From Phorcus lineatus (taxonomy: Eukaryota; Mollusca; Gastropoda; Trochida; Trochidae), in contig OV121081.1 in assembly GCA_921293015.1 (NCBI GenBank), positions 5,828,001-5,892,000 of the forward strand: a stretch of DNA of 64,000 nucleotides, read 5' to 3'. This document shows positions 1-9,798 of the stretch, one piece after another (the stretch's first letter is position 1; each line of letters starts with the position of its first letter). The position numbers were made by a program, and so were the translations under genes. The notes under the pieces were generated by a model. It ran no database searches, was not told the DNA's origin, and worked only from the letters and a program-made list of their open reading frames with translations.

Positions 1-185
1 CCCTCAAAAGCACAAATGTCATATGTGTAGGACGATGTGGCTTTCTATTTGACTATCATTATATTAGAATATGACGGTGATATCAATGAAACGGTCATAT
101 AGGACCAGGAGGGCGAACCTTTCTCTTACCTCAAAGGTCTCGTGTGAATATGGACCTTTATTAGATGATGTGTTTGATAAAGGTT

Positions 186-731
186 TTACCTGAGGGTGAC
201 GATGACGCTAGGTATGCAGATAGATTGCTTTTGATATACATATACAATGTGCACCTGAGGATAACGCTGACGCGAAATTTTCAGATAAAATATCATTTAT
301 ACACGTTTAAAATACAATGAGTACCTGATAATGACGGTAACGCCAGGTATGCAGATAAACGGTGTTTTAAGCCATGTGTACCTGAGGATGACGGTGACGC
401 CAGGTATGCCGACAAACAATGTTTCATGCTATGAGAACCTGAGGATGACGTTGCGGCAAGGTATGCAGATAAACAGCGTTTTACAATGTGTAGGTATGAA
501 GATAAACTGTGCTTTATGCAATGAGTACCTGGGGATGACGGTGACGCCAGGTATGCAGATAAACAGTATGTTTAATGCAATATGTACCTTAGGATGACTG
601 TGACGCCATGTATGAAGATAAACAGTATGTTTTATGCAACGAGTATCTGAAGATGACGGTGACGCCAGGGAAGAAGATAAACAGTTCTTTATGCAATGAG
701 TACCTTAGGATGACGGTGACGCCAGGTATGC
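186..731 (-). repeat. tandem array of ~59-bp units derived from the SLCO exon-9/intron-9 boundary
   Basis: Nine GTACC-like cores recur near plus positions 186, 251, 321, 378, 435, 525, 584, 643 and 700, each followed by GAGGATGACGGTGACGCCAG or a variant. The copy at 700 is the real exon end and donor. On the minus strand each unit reads GGCGTCACCGTCAT, then a C-T-A/C-AG stretch, then GTAC. The duplicated sequence therefore contains the last ~33 exon bases, the splice donor and the first intron bases. Spacing is mostly 57-59 bp, with one gap of 90. Confidence 0.9.
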
Positions 732-870
732 CGATGATAAAGACGAAGAACATGATGACAGCGAACCCCACCAGGAAGGCTGGCATCAGGGAACACCCCG
801 TCTCACAGCTCGTGAACTCCGCCTGGTAGTCTGTGGCCGGCGTGCTTACACACGTGCAGTTGTTGTACCG
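704..870 (-). CDS. SLCO exon 9 (residues 628-683): end of Kazal-like loop and next membrane helix
   Basis: A 167-nt exon with acceptor ACATCTAG and donor CTAAG|GTACTC. It encodes RYNNCTCVSTPATDYQAEF, the last loop cysteines (SCETGCS), and a membrane helix PAFLVGFAVIMFFVFIIGIP ending in GVTVILR. It ends in phase 2, so at least one further exon must lie left of the window. Its last ~33 nt and the donor are the source or founder of the boundary repeats at 186-703. Confidence 0.92.
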
Positions 871-3800
871 CTAGATGTACATGAATTGAAGACGTTGATA
901 AAGTAACTTTATACAGAGGCTCATTCGTATAAAGAAAAGACCAGACGCAATATGCTGTTTCCTAGTAAGAATCATTCTCTCCCCACAGAGGTAGCTACGT
1001 CATTAATTCCTATACAACCTATACAACCGAACATTTCTCGAGCTTAGGGCAGTTTCCCTACCGGCGCACTATTGCAACTTAAACTACCTGGCGATATTTC
1101 AGCCAATGAAAACATCAATAACATATTTGTTGTCACACAGGCCTATGCAATGATGCAGTCAAAGTGCAAGGTGCATTTTCGAATCAAGTTTAGCTTTTGG
1201 AAATCTTACGGAAATAACTTAAGCGATTTGAATGATAAATTTTGAAACGGCGTCGCTGATTGCACAACTAACCTTTATTGCATCTAATCAGCGTTCTACA
1301 TTTCTGGCTCAAGAAACGTTCGTATTAAGACAGAGGTCTTAAGGAATTAATGACGGAGCTACCTCTGTGGGGAGAGAAGGAGTAAGAACCTCCTGCTATA
1401 AAAAGTATGTTCATATTTCGAAAAATAGGGATGCAACTGTATCAAGATGTTCAAAGTCTACAGTTTTTTTCATCATAACCTAAAGTTCTTTCAAAAGAAG
1501 TAGTAGACGAAATCCGGATTTTGAGAGTAACTTAATTCTTGGATAATGAATGCTTAATATGGGCAATCCGGGGCACCATCCACATATGTGTTCCATAAGC
1601 AGAGGTAATTGTCATTTCGAAACGCAAGAATTATGGAACATTTACGTCTACTTGATATACCTCTGATTCACGTGAATAACGATGTATTTTAGTAGATATG
1701 AAATCTGTTATCATTATTAAGGTGATGTATGTCTGAACCCACTGATGACTATAAATTATATATACAACATATTTATATAAATCGGTATCATATAAACTCT
1801 GAGCGGTATCTTCACTGTGTTCCAAACCATTGTATCGTTGTCAAATGCCCTTGCAATTCATATAAACTAAAATGTAAGAAGGAAATAAACGACCCGAGTT
1901 ACTTCTATGTGGTAACAGGATGATATTGTGTACTCACAGTAATAAAGTTAGGGACCCTGGTCTGACACCCAGCAAAGCATGGTGAGAAGTAGACGACCCC
2001 GTTCCTGCCACACACGGGGTGGTAGTCGTCCTCTGTGCACATACAGTTGCTGTTACACGTATCGTCCAGGTTCTTTGAGACAGTGCCTCTGCAAGCAGAT
2101 GTAGTGTTAGGTAAAGGTGATACATAAAATCCTGAACACTATGGATTCCGTGAGGATGGGAAGCTGTCATGTTTTAATAACTAAGGAGCGTTCCTTAATT
2201 GCCTTCTATATTTTACCTTTTATATCATTACATGTGGGTCATTTGAAGAGCTTTAAACAAGAAAGGTACATTCATGATACCTTATGTGATAAGGTAAAAT
2301 GATGGCAGATTCATTCCACTGTCAAATGACGTACACTGACTTGAATGATAACTTGATACAAGTAATGTGAAGTCCCAGTATATATGATATTGAACTGCAC
2401 ATAAAATCAATCAGAACACTATTTTCATGAGCTTATAGACTCTTCACTCACCCAATGACAGGGTTGTTGTACTCGACGTTGATGCCAGCGAAGGGCACAT
2501 TGTCGCACTGTACGAGGAAGATGAGGAGGAGAAAGAAGACAATGACACAGGAGGTGATACATGCCTTGAGTATCTGAGGGACGCGGGGGTTGAACCGCTT
2601 CACCAAGTACCCGCCCAGGATTGTTGCACCCCCGCCTGCAGGAATAGCCGCATAACCTGGGGCACACCATGGGACAGTATCTACAGATTCATTATTCACA
2701 AAATACCTTAAATTCTTTTTAATTAACACAGTCGTGTTTGGTTAAATAGGGTTTAATTGCTGTAAAACAGAATATATGTTGTTTGTCATTTCGGGCTTGC
2801 CAAGTCCCAAATTAAACTTCCATATAAGAAGACAAACAACAATGCATAACGATGAAAGCAATGTATTGTTTAATGGTCTATAAAAAGTGAGTTGACTTAA
2901 CTCACCTACATACTGCGCTGCGTTAGCGGATGTCTGACTGAACTGCGCTTCCAGGAACTTGGGCGTGAAGGTAGAGAAGCCAGCCACTCCCATCGCTTGC
3001 AAGAGAAAGGTTGATATATTCGAACCCATTTGCGAATAATTCATTATTTGGGTATATTTTAATCGAATTTTTATGGACTTAAGATGATTGTAGATTATAA
3101 TGATCATATACAGCTGTCATCAAAACGTTTGCAGATTTTAGTGCAAATGTCATGTATCTTGTGATTTCTTTGATAAAGTGTACCTTCCGTCGCAGCACTC
3201 AAGCTGACAAATATGAATGCAGGATTAGTGAAGAGACGTTTGAGGGACGCCAATACCCGTTTTATTGACGCCTTTCTGGTAGTTTTGTCCTCTGTTCTTT
3301 CAGTGATTGTTCGTGCTCTGCTGTACACTTCAGCTGCTTTCTCTCTGCGGAATTTCTTAGTACCTGCATTGATTTTAATTTGGATAGAATTTGAAATTTT
3401 ACACATTTGCCAGTATTAAACCTGTTTTCGAGTCCCCCCTTTCTACTCTCACACATGAAACATGTCCTTTACTCTATATGTCATTTCTGGATTGAAATCT
3501 TTGGCATACATAGTATTTAAACCAATTCCCTTTCCATATTCCAAAGCGTTTAGTTATCCCTCTTTGTAGGGTTCGTGTATAAATCCTTGTTTTATTGATA
3601 ATTGATCAAATGCTTAATCATTATTTTTCAGTTAGTCACTGACAAAGTTACATGAGAGAGCGCGTACCCGGCATCTCTTTAGGAAAGCCAGCCATGGGTA
3701 TTGCAGTGACGATGGCGAACCCGCCAGAGAGGAAGAAGCCTAGCCACCACGCTCCCACCCACTTGCGGTTGTCAGGACTCACCGTGACACTAAAACATGT

Positions 3801-6800
3801 AGTTAGTGTATAATGTCGATATTTGTTAAGACATTAGAATACATTGAAATGATGGTGACCAAGTTTTTTAATTAGGACGTGGTGGTAGTTGCAAAAGTGA
3901 GACTATGACTTTAAAGTCACGATTTGAATTCAGCCTACATTTCTACAGAGATTACCGTAAATTAATGTTGGTTGTTGTTGTTTTGGATGATGTTTTACCT
4001 TGATAGATCGACAGAGCCTACATCAGTCCAGACATTGAGGAGTTCCCCTCCTGCTAGGTATCCAACCGCTGTTCCGAATATGTTCATCGAGTAAAAGATT
4101 CCTGATATTGATACAAAAAATCATTGATGTTTATTCATGTACAAAACATTTGATTAATAGGTTTATGTTATGGTACGTATCATGACTTGAAGTTGATAAA
4201 TGTGTTCAGATTTTAACTTTCTAAGAATTGATAAAGATAAGAATTCATTTTCTAAGCTATCATAGATTGAAACTAAATATATTTGGCTCTGTGCTATAAC
4301 ACAATACACTGAAATTGAGATGTACATTATTCAAAGTATTGTGTCACCTACAACTAGAAGATGTGTTTCAAAGTATCAAGAGAAGAAACGTGGAATACAC
4401 GAACCCAGATAAAGAGAGGACGAGCTTTTAGGCAGCGACTCGTCCAGGTAGGTAACTCCAAGCGTGTAGAAAGGGGAGGCACCAGCCCCTATAATCAGCA
4501 TGGCACAAATAAACAAGTACTTATAGTTGGATATACTCGAGCCGCTGAATGTACTGTCACATGCTGCAGTCACGTTTGAGTCCACGTTACATAAAATGTC
4601 TTGATTAAAGTCGAATGTATACAACTCAGTAGTAAACCGAGGCAGCCCAAACAAAAAAGCCCCGACCCCGACGGCCGCCATGCCGAGGGAGACGTAACGT
4701 GGCTTGACGCCGAGTCCCCCTAGGTAGCTGACGGGCAGAAGGCATATGGCCGAGGCGATGTCGTAGCTGCTGACGATGGTTCCGCTCTCTGTGCTGCTGA
4801 ACCCGAAGCGCTTCTCTATTGTCGTAATGACCACGTTCACGAACCCGTTGATAATCATACCCTGAGAATGAAAATACTTATCATATGATACTTTACATTA
4901 ACAAAAACAGCTTAAAAGTTAATGATTTGCATAACCTTTGAGTCTGTCATTAACGCACTTAGTGAACATAGATACATACAAGTAGTAACCTTAGGAACAA
5001 GTGAAACCATCTGAATACACATAAATTGTACGTAAATCCAGTAAATGAAAATGGGAAATCAAAAACAGTTTGCAATGCTTGGAAAACATTTCCTGATTTA
5101 ATATTATTCTATTTAATTGTGTGTCAAAAATCTTATCCGGTTGGCTGCAAAAGTTAAAACTATAGCGCCGAAGTAAACCTACTGGTATCAAATTATCCTT
5201 TAATACATCAATGCCAATAGGATTCAACTGTCTTTTCTCAACAATACCAACTGTGCAATTACTCTAATACATAATTAAACAATCAATGGTTGACGTCATA
5301 CGTTAATTAATACGATCCCAGGATGTCACTGTTAATATCAGTTTATATCATATTTCATAATTCAGGTCAAAATGTGATAAGTTTCTATTGCTTTATTTCG
5401 ACAGCAATTATTCTATCACTTTCAAACTTTGAAACCTGAATGACTAACTCGTATTCTCGTATTCATTCCAACAAAAGAAGTAAACACATTCAATAATACC
5501 ACTAGCAAAGACTTTCAACATAAGCTTTAAATATACTTATACGTCGTGCAAATGTAACACGTTAAAGACGGAAGCATTAGCAATAATTTGTAAAGTATTT
5601 CCAACGGGTTATTTTTGACCCTTACTACCATACATTAATCGGGTTGAAGTGAATTGCTATTTCTTAAGGAAAGTTTGTATCATATTTTGAATGAGTTTGC
5701 TTTTCCGGGCTATCAACACATAATGTAACTAGCACGTGCTATAAAGAAAAAAAACCTGTACAAAATGTATACTGTACTTCATGCTTGGGTTTGAAAAGTT
5801 TTTAAAATATATTTTTTATAAGCTCCCCATGGTTACAAAGTGAATATACATTGCATGTACATCATATGAGACCCAGATCAATATACAGAACTTGGGAGTG
5901 TTTTCTTACAAAATGAGTCAAAATGAATTGTTTAATATTGGGATGACTGGCCGCCTTTTATTAGAATAATTGTCAATTTCATTATTTATTTTTGAAATAA
6001 ATCTTTCTACCTTGAAAATCTCCTTTAAATGTTTTTTTTTTGTAATTAGTGAATTTAGGAATCGAAGTCTTCATATTACATAAATTGATATATTTTTGAC
6101 AGAGATAATATTTTTAGTAATACAATTTTGTACATACATGTAGTGTGACAAACCAAATCAAGTATTTCGTAATATAATAAAAATAAATTAATCCACAGTT
6201 CAAGTTCATTCCATAATTCCATTGTTTCACAACAATACCAATAAACATGACATAGGCTCCCAGAAACAGCCTTGCAGAAGCCACATGAAATCATTGTGAA
6301 TGAGGTTCATTTTAACAGTTCCTTTTTAGTATATATAACTCTTTGCACAAAATTGTACTGGAAGTCAAGAAGTTTCAAATCTTTTATACCATACCTGAAG
6401 AAGTTGAAAGTGTTGTGCCAGTGAACATTACAGTCATCAAACACTAGTTCCCATTTGTTACAAATCTCAAGTTTATCATGTTTCGAGATAAGCTTGTCAT
6501 AAAACAATATTGAGCCTTTGGCAGGTTTAAACATATTTTTTTGATAAACACTGAAGTCTAAATTAATTAAAGGAATATTTATTGTCTTTTTAAGAGTACC
6601 TTTCCAATTATCAGGTAAGATGTGAAGAAGATAGTTAAAATCAAGTATTGTCCCTCTTATTTTGTATTCTTCCTTTACTTGTCAAAAAGCATAATTCCAT
6701 TACATAAGTCTTTGATTGTCAGAAGACCCTTAATAGCCCAGTATTTAATAATATGGCTGGGGTTCTTAAAATTATGGTTAAGCAATAATGGTTTACGAAG

Positions 6801-8674
6801 AATGAGATCAGAGCTGTTCCCTTTAATACTTAATCTTTGTAAAGTATTTCCAACGGGTTATTCTTAACCCTTACTACCTTACATGAAACGGGTGCAAGTG
6901 AATTGCTATTTCGTAGGGAAAGTTTGTATCGTATATTGAACGAGTTTGCTTTTCCGGGCTATCAACACATAATCTACCCAGCACGTGCTACCTATATTAC
7001 CTGCTGAAAAGAGGGGGTGGAGTCACCATTTCCACGGCCGATTTATAAAACAAATCCAACGAAAGGGGGGAGGGGGCAGGGGTTCAAACTGAAATTCAAA
7101 CTGGCCCATTCAAAAATCAAGATCAAATTATTTATTTATTACTAGCGGAAAGGTATATATTTCTTATTACCTGTTATGGATGGGTATCCCTCCTAATTTT
7201 CGTATTGCAATATATTGCGATACCGAAAAGCGTATTGGTAATTTTCATATTTTATTCCATGCTCTCTCGACTAAATAACGGCTATTAAAACAGTGATCAA
7301 TGCTCGACTGGCCGTCATTTTGTAAAGAGAGATAATTCAGTGACTGGTTTCGAAATTTAAACATGTCTGTGCTATTTTCACTCTGCAGGTTCACACTCTG
7401 TTTACAACTTTCTGTAAAATCGGTTTGTTTGGTTACGTTTTTCTGCAATTTACAAGGAAATTGTAAATTCTAAAACTATCGATATATTGGATATTTTCAG
7501 AAGAGTTTGGCGGTACGTATCACGTTGTTTCTGTATTGCAATATACCAACATAAACTAACAGGCAAAAGAAAGGTTTCACATCAGTTGGTTTCGACTTTA
7601 CAACGGTTTGAAATGTATGTTACGCATTTTATAATTGAATTATCAACATTAATCATGTCTACAATAATTTATATGAACTAATCGTTGTTTGGTTAATGTG
7701 AAGATATCTTTGTGTAATACTAAAGTAGACAGGGGTGAAAAATGAAATTTACACCAATATGACCCCTACCATGTTTAAAAGGGCGTTACTGTGTGAAAAA
7801 CAAGGTATGTTTGTTGATTTTTACGTATAACATATCTTATATATCGATTAAGAATTGTAGGTTATTAAAAATACTTTTCCCAAAAAATTAAATTCAAAAT
7901 TTCAATATCCAAAAAAAATTGTAAACACATGCATACGTATTCTTCGATTGATAACTACAGGCCTGCACTGTTCGATTTTAGCGTACGACGTCTAAAACTT
8001 AAAACATTTGTAATCGAAATTTATATATATGATTAAATGAACTTAGGTGAAACCTTTCTTTTGCCTGACAGTTTACTTATAATACCGAGCATCCGTATTA
8101 CCTGTATACCAGAAGCCCAACACAAGATGAAGAGAAGCCACTGTGGGTTCCTTAGCCTCTGACAACACGCAGGAGTAAATGACAACCACCTGCAGGCTCC
8201 GCCTTCGTCATTGTCAGATTCTCCGTGTTCTGGTGCCTCCACTGCTTGATTATTCCTAGAAACATCACTTTGCTTTTTTATTTCCTGCAGACTTGAGTCA
8301 GATTTGAAACGTCCGTTACCAGTCATTTTACCATCTGTACTGTTATGCCCAGTATTCTTAAATCTGGCATGGGTGTTGTGACTGATAATATCGGTTTGGT
8401 TGTTATCTTCCACTTTGTGACCAGAATCGCGTTGTCCAGTTGTATCGTTCTCAACGCGTTTCTGTCCAGTTGCCTTGTTGCTCGTATGTTCAGTTTCACT
8501 TTTACTGGTATTTTCTCCAGCATCACCTTCTGTGCTGACATGTTCCCCTTTGTTGGAGTCATCACTTTTGTTATCAAGGTCCGTTTTCAAGGGTTCATTC
8601 ATTGCGTTATATGGATTACTTTTCCCATTACCACTTGTACTTTTTGTTAGATTGTTCTGCAAGGTGTTATCCAT
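704..8674 (-). CDS. OATP/SLCO-family organic anion transporter, nine exons placed, 3' end outside window
   Basis: A multi-pass plasma-membrane transporter of the SLCO (OATP) family, which exchanges amphipathic organic anions such as hormone conjugates, eicosanoids or bile-acid-like compounds. Joining nine minus-strand exons (8674-8102, 4861-4405, 4101-3999, 3789-3668, 3363-3184, 2995-2906, 2656-2452, 2088-1938, 870-704) gives 2048 nt (682 codons plus 2 nt). All internal introns are GT-AG and the phases agree at each junction. Family signs in order: a TM1 region followed by an ErRF-like motif (TTIEKRFGF), SSYDIA, GAGASPFYTLGVTYLDES, the OATP signature-like KWVGAWWLGFFLSGG, FTPKFLEAQFS, GGYLVKR, a Kazal-like cysteine domain (TCNSNCMC, HPVCG, YFSPCFAGC), then NCTCV and a late membrane segment. 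The N-terminal cytoplasmic part (about 150 residues) is long and polar for this family. By eye SSYDIA and LGGLGVKPR recall SLCO4 members; the exact orthology is inferred. The C-terminus, with the last membrane helices, lies left of base 1. Confidence 0.93.
972..1380. mobile_element. short TIR element (MITE-like) with 8-bp target duplication, in SLCO intron 8
   Basis: The ends are inverted repeats of about 35 bp: TTCTCTCCCCACAGAGGTAG from 975 and its complement ending at 1378, continuing inwards through CGTCATTAATTCC with one mismatch. The octamer AGTAAGAA lies on both sides (964-971 and 1381-1388) as a target-site duplication. There is no coding capacity. An 8-bp duplication fits hAT, P or Merlin-type transposition; the end bases do not match the usual hAT CAG start, so I leave the superfamily open. 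Confidence 0.82.
1938..2088 (-). CDS. SLCO exon 8 (residues 577-627): Kazal-like extracellular domain
   Basis: A 151-nt exon with acceptor CTTGCAG and donor ACT|GTGAGT. It encodes the cysteine-rich OATP loop between TM9 and TM10: DDTCNSNCMCTEDDYHPVCG, then YFSPCFAGCQT. The C-x3-C-x-C and PVCG/YFSPC-AGC spacing is the Kazal-SLC21 pattern. It ends on a codon boundary and continues as RYNNCTCV in exon 9. Confidence 0.93.
2452..2656 (-). CDS. SLCO exon 7 (residues 509-577): TM8/TM9 region
   Basis: A 205-nt exon whose acceptor is CCCCAG and donor GG|GTGAGT. It encodes YAAIPAGGGATILGGYLVKR and a long hydrophobic run (ACITSCVIVFFLLLIFLVQC) before the extracellular loop. The glycine-rich GG-AT-LGGYL-KR block is typical of the family. 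The reading could open further upstream, but only this acceptor keeps phase with exon 6. Confidence 0.88.
2906..2995 (-). CDS. SLCO exon 6 (residues 479-509)
   Basis: A 90-nt exon with acceptor TCTTGCAAG and donor GTAG|GTGAGT. It encodes MGVAGFSTFTPKFLEAQFSQ and TSANAAQYVG. The F-TPKFLE-QFS segment is conserved across OATPs. The split glycine is shared with exon 7 (QYV|GYAAIPAGGG). Confidence 0.92.
   Translation of the reverse strand, partial: RWEWLASLPSRPSSWKRSSVRHPLTQRSM
3184..3363 (-). CDS. SLCO exon 5 (residues 419-479): central cytoplasmic loop and TM7
   Basis: A 180-nt exon with acceptor AATGCAG and donor GAAG|GTACAC. The first two thirds encode a basic, charged cytoplasmic loop (TKKFRREKAAEVYSRARTI and on to RKASIKRV). 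The end encodes LFTNPAFIFVSLSAATE, matching the NPxF start of TM7 in OATPs. It joins in phase 1 to AMGVAGFSTF. A plus-strand ORF over the same bases is only a shadow. Confidence 0.9.
3668..3789 (-). CDS. SLCO exon 4 (residues 378-419): OATP signature region
   Basis: A 122-nt exon with acceptor GTTTTAG and donor CCGG|GTACGC. It contains DNRKWVGAWWLGFFLSGG, which matches the W-rich OATP family signature at the extracellular border of TM6, and then IPMAGFPKEMPG at the cytoplasmic end. The final glycine codon is split and completed by exon 5 (PG|TKKFRRE). Confidence 0.94.
3999..4101 (-). CDS. SLCO exon 3 (residues 344-378)
   Basis: A 103-nt exon with acceptor TATCAG and donor TCAAG|GTAAAA. It encodes IFYSMNIFGTAVGYLAGGEL and NVWTDVGSVDLS, a membrane helix followed by an extracellular stretch, as in the OATP fold. 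It ends in phase 2, and AG plus T of exon 4 make Ser. Confidence 0.9.
4405..4861 (-). CDS. SLCO exon 2 (residues 192-344): TM1 to TM4 region
   Basis: The acceptor TTCTCAG leads into GMIINGFVNVVITTIEKRFG, the most recognisable OATP N-terminal segment. SSYDIASAICLLPVSYLGG and KPRYVSLGMAAVGVGAFLFG (next membrane pair) follow. An extracellular loop has two possible N-glycosylation sites and cysteines. The exon closes with GAGASPFYTLGVTYLDES. It ends at CTGG|GTTCGT, a non-consensus donor, in phase 1, so the split glycine codon is completed by exon 3 (SLYLG then IFYSMN). Confidence 0.93.
5588..5740. repeat. 153-bp direct repeat, left copy
   Basis: It matches 6837-6989 over 153 bp without gaps and about 15 mismatches (roughly 90% identity). 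It starts TTGTAAAGTATTTCCAACGG and ends AGCACGTGCT. The two copies bracket the LINE fragment in SLCO intron 1. Confidence 0.92.
5741..6836 (-). mobile_element. 5'-truncated L1/Tx1-type non-LTR retrotransposon fragment
   Basis: Minus-strand translation of about 6070-6830 gives a decayed reverse-transcriptase C-terminal region, broken by frameshifts and stops. Recognisable pieces are HIIKYWAIKGLLTIKDLCNG, ILDFNYLLHILPDNWK, and the terminal C-x2-C...H...C motif with W-rich surround (CGFCKAVSGSL, HVYWYCCETMELWNELELWI). These correspond to the tail of L1/Tx1-clade ORF2 proteins. About 330 bp of 3' sequence follows, with a T-run on plus at 6032-6041. It is an old, non-autonomous insertion in SLCO intron 1. 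Confidence 0.75.
6837..6989. repeat. 153-bp direct repeat, right copy
   Basis: Partner of 5588-5740. Its first base lies within a few bases of the point where LINE-like coding on the minus strand stops being recognisable, as a target-site duplication beside a 5'-truncated insertion would. Confidence 0.92.
8102..8674 (-). CDS. SLCO exon 1 (residues 1-191): start codon, long polar N-terminus, start of TM1
   Basis: The exon opens with ATG in a strong context (purine at -3, G at +4). It encodes about 150 residues rich in Ser, Thr, Asn, Asp, Lys and Gln, probably disordered and cytoplasmic. A short cysteine-bearing stretch (GGACRWLSFTPACCQRLRNP) follows, then the hydrophobic WLLFILCWASGIQ that begins TM1. 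The donor is ATACAG|GTAATA and joins in phase 0 to GMIING in exon 2. No in-frame upstream ATG extends it; a separate short upstream ORF ends 4 nt before this ATG. Confidence 0.88.
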
Positions 8675-8678
8675 TTCT

Positions 8679-8738
8679 TTAGCAGGCTGATCTTGTCAAG
8701 TAACTTTTAGTAAGATCACTTGTACTTGCCTCACTCAT
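8679..8738 (-). promoter_or_regulatory. possible upstream ORF in the SLCO 5' leader (19 codons)
   Basis: On the minus strand an ATG at 8738 opens a 19-codon reading frame with its stop at 8681-8679, four bases before the SLCO start codon. If this stretch is in the mature leader, the uORF would be expected to reduce or re-time initiation at the main ATG. That the leader is contiguous here is inferred; no transcription start or leader splice site was identified. Confidence 0.4.
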
Positions 8739-8739
8739 C

Positions 8740-9741
8740 TTGCATTCAGGAATATATCCACTAGCAACTCATAATACGTTTCTCCGTTTAATCATGTATT
8801 TACAAGAATGATGTAGTCCATTTCCACTCCAGTCACTTACAGGAGTAGGTTGCCAAGTGTCACCATAAAAGGTGAACCATACACTGTCGGTGTACTTTGT
8901 ATTGCAAAGCATAGTGACGCCTTAACTTACCTGTCTTCATTGTACCACATGTATATACAAATCACAAGCACGAACCTCGATCGGTGTTTGCAGTGTACAA
9001 CCCACTAACAATTAGTTCACTGTGACATGCACCAACATACAGGGCGTATTCAAGCATAGCGAGGCCAGTCTACATTGAACCGTCCTTTGGCAAAGCTTGT
9101 AGTATAATGCTTACTTTTAAGTTATGACCAATGGATTATGTTATTTTCAACATGCAAATTCAAGAAGACCGAATAGGCTATTGTTGGGCAAAGCAGAGAT
9201 TAAGGAAAAGTAAAAAAACAAACCCATCGATTTAGAACTAGGAAGATTTTACTTGCTAGAAAGTATGACCAATAATGATTTAACACTTGGCTTCTACAGG
9301 GCAATTTGCCAGTCGAATGTTTACTGCGGTACTACACACAGTGGGACATTCAAGAGCAGTAAACTAAGAGAGGAAATTTGATTAATATATATGCATATAG
9401 GTACCATATCTACATGCAATTAGATCACATTTATGACATTACATATAGAACATATACATAAAAAAGATCAAAGAAAAATAAACCACTTTAGCAATTAATT
9501 ATATTCGAAGATCACACTGTCATTCTAGTAGTTGTTATTTACCGATATTAAAAGCACTACAATATTCTTTTAATGCTTTAAGACTCGAGAATAAGTTATA
9601 TAGCATATCTAAACTTGAGATAACTGAACAGTATCATCTAGCATTGTAGATGTAGACCCATGCAGTAGTAGTTTTCCTGTTGTCAATGTCAATACATAAT
9701 AATATTGTATTAGTATTTTGAAAGTGATACATTGTATAGAA

Positions 9742-9744
<3 letters not shown>
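8740..9744. other. region upstream of SLCO, no gene seen
   Basis: About 1 kb of AT-rich sequence immediately upstream of the first placed SLCO exon. It should include the promoter or an untranslated first exon, but I could not identify a convincing TATA element, initiator or leader splice site. Confidence 0.4.

Positions 9745-9794
<50 letters not shown>
9745..9794. repeat. (AT)25 microsatellite
   Basis: Fifty bases of uninterrupted alternating A and T, directly abutting the palindromic element that begins at 9795. A shorter (TA)11 run lies beyond that element at 10173-10194. Confidence 0.97.

Positions 9795-9798
<4 letters not shown>

Noticed and set aside
1-180. A possible tenth SLCO exon (minus frame RERFALLVLYDRF)
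   Set aside because: It looks faintly like the expected R-FALG region but lacks a proper acceptor and continuation; it may be chance or a decayed piece.
331-597. Plus-strand ORF of 88 codons with repeated YLRMTVTPGMQIN peptides
   Set aside because: It is the antisense of the exon-boundary repeats; it arises from the tandem array and has no independent support.
3213-3456. ORFs overlapping SLCO exon 5 in other frames
   Set aside because: They are shadows of the exon; only the minus frame with the NPAF motif joins neighbouring exons in phase.
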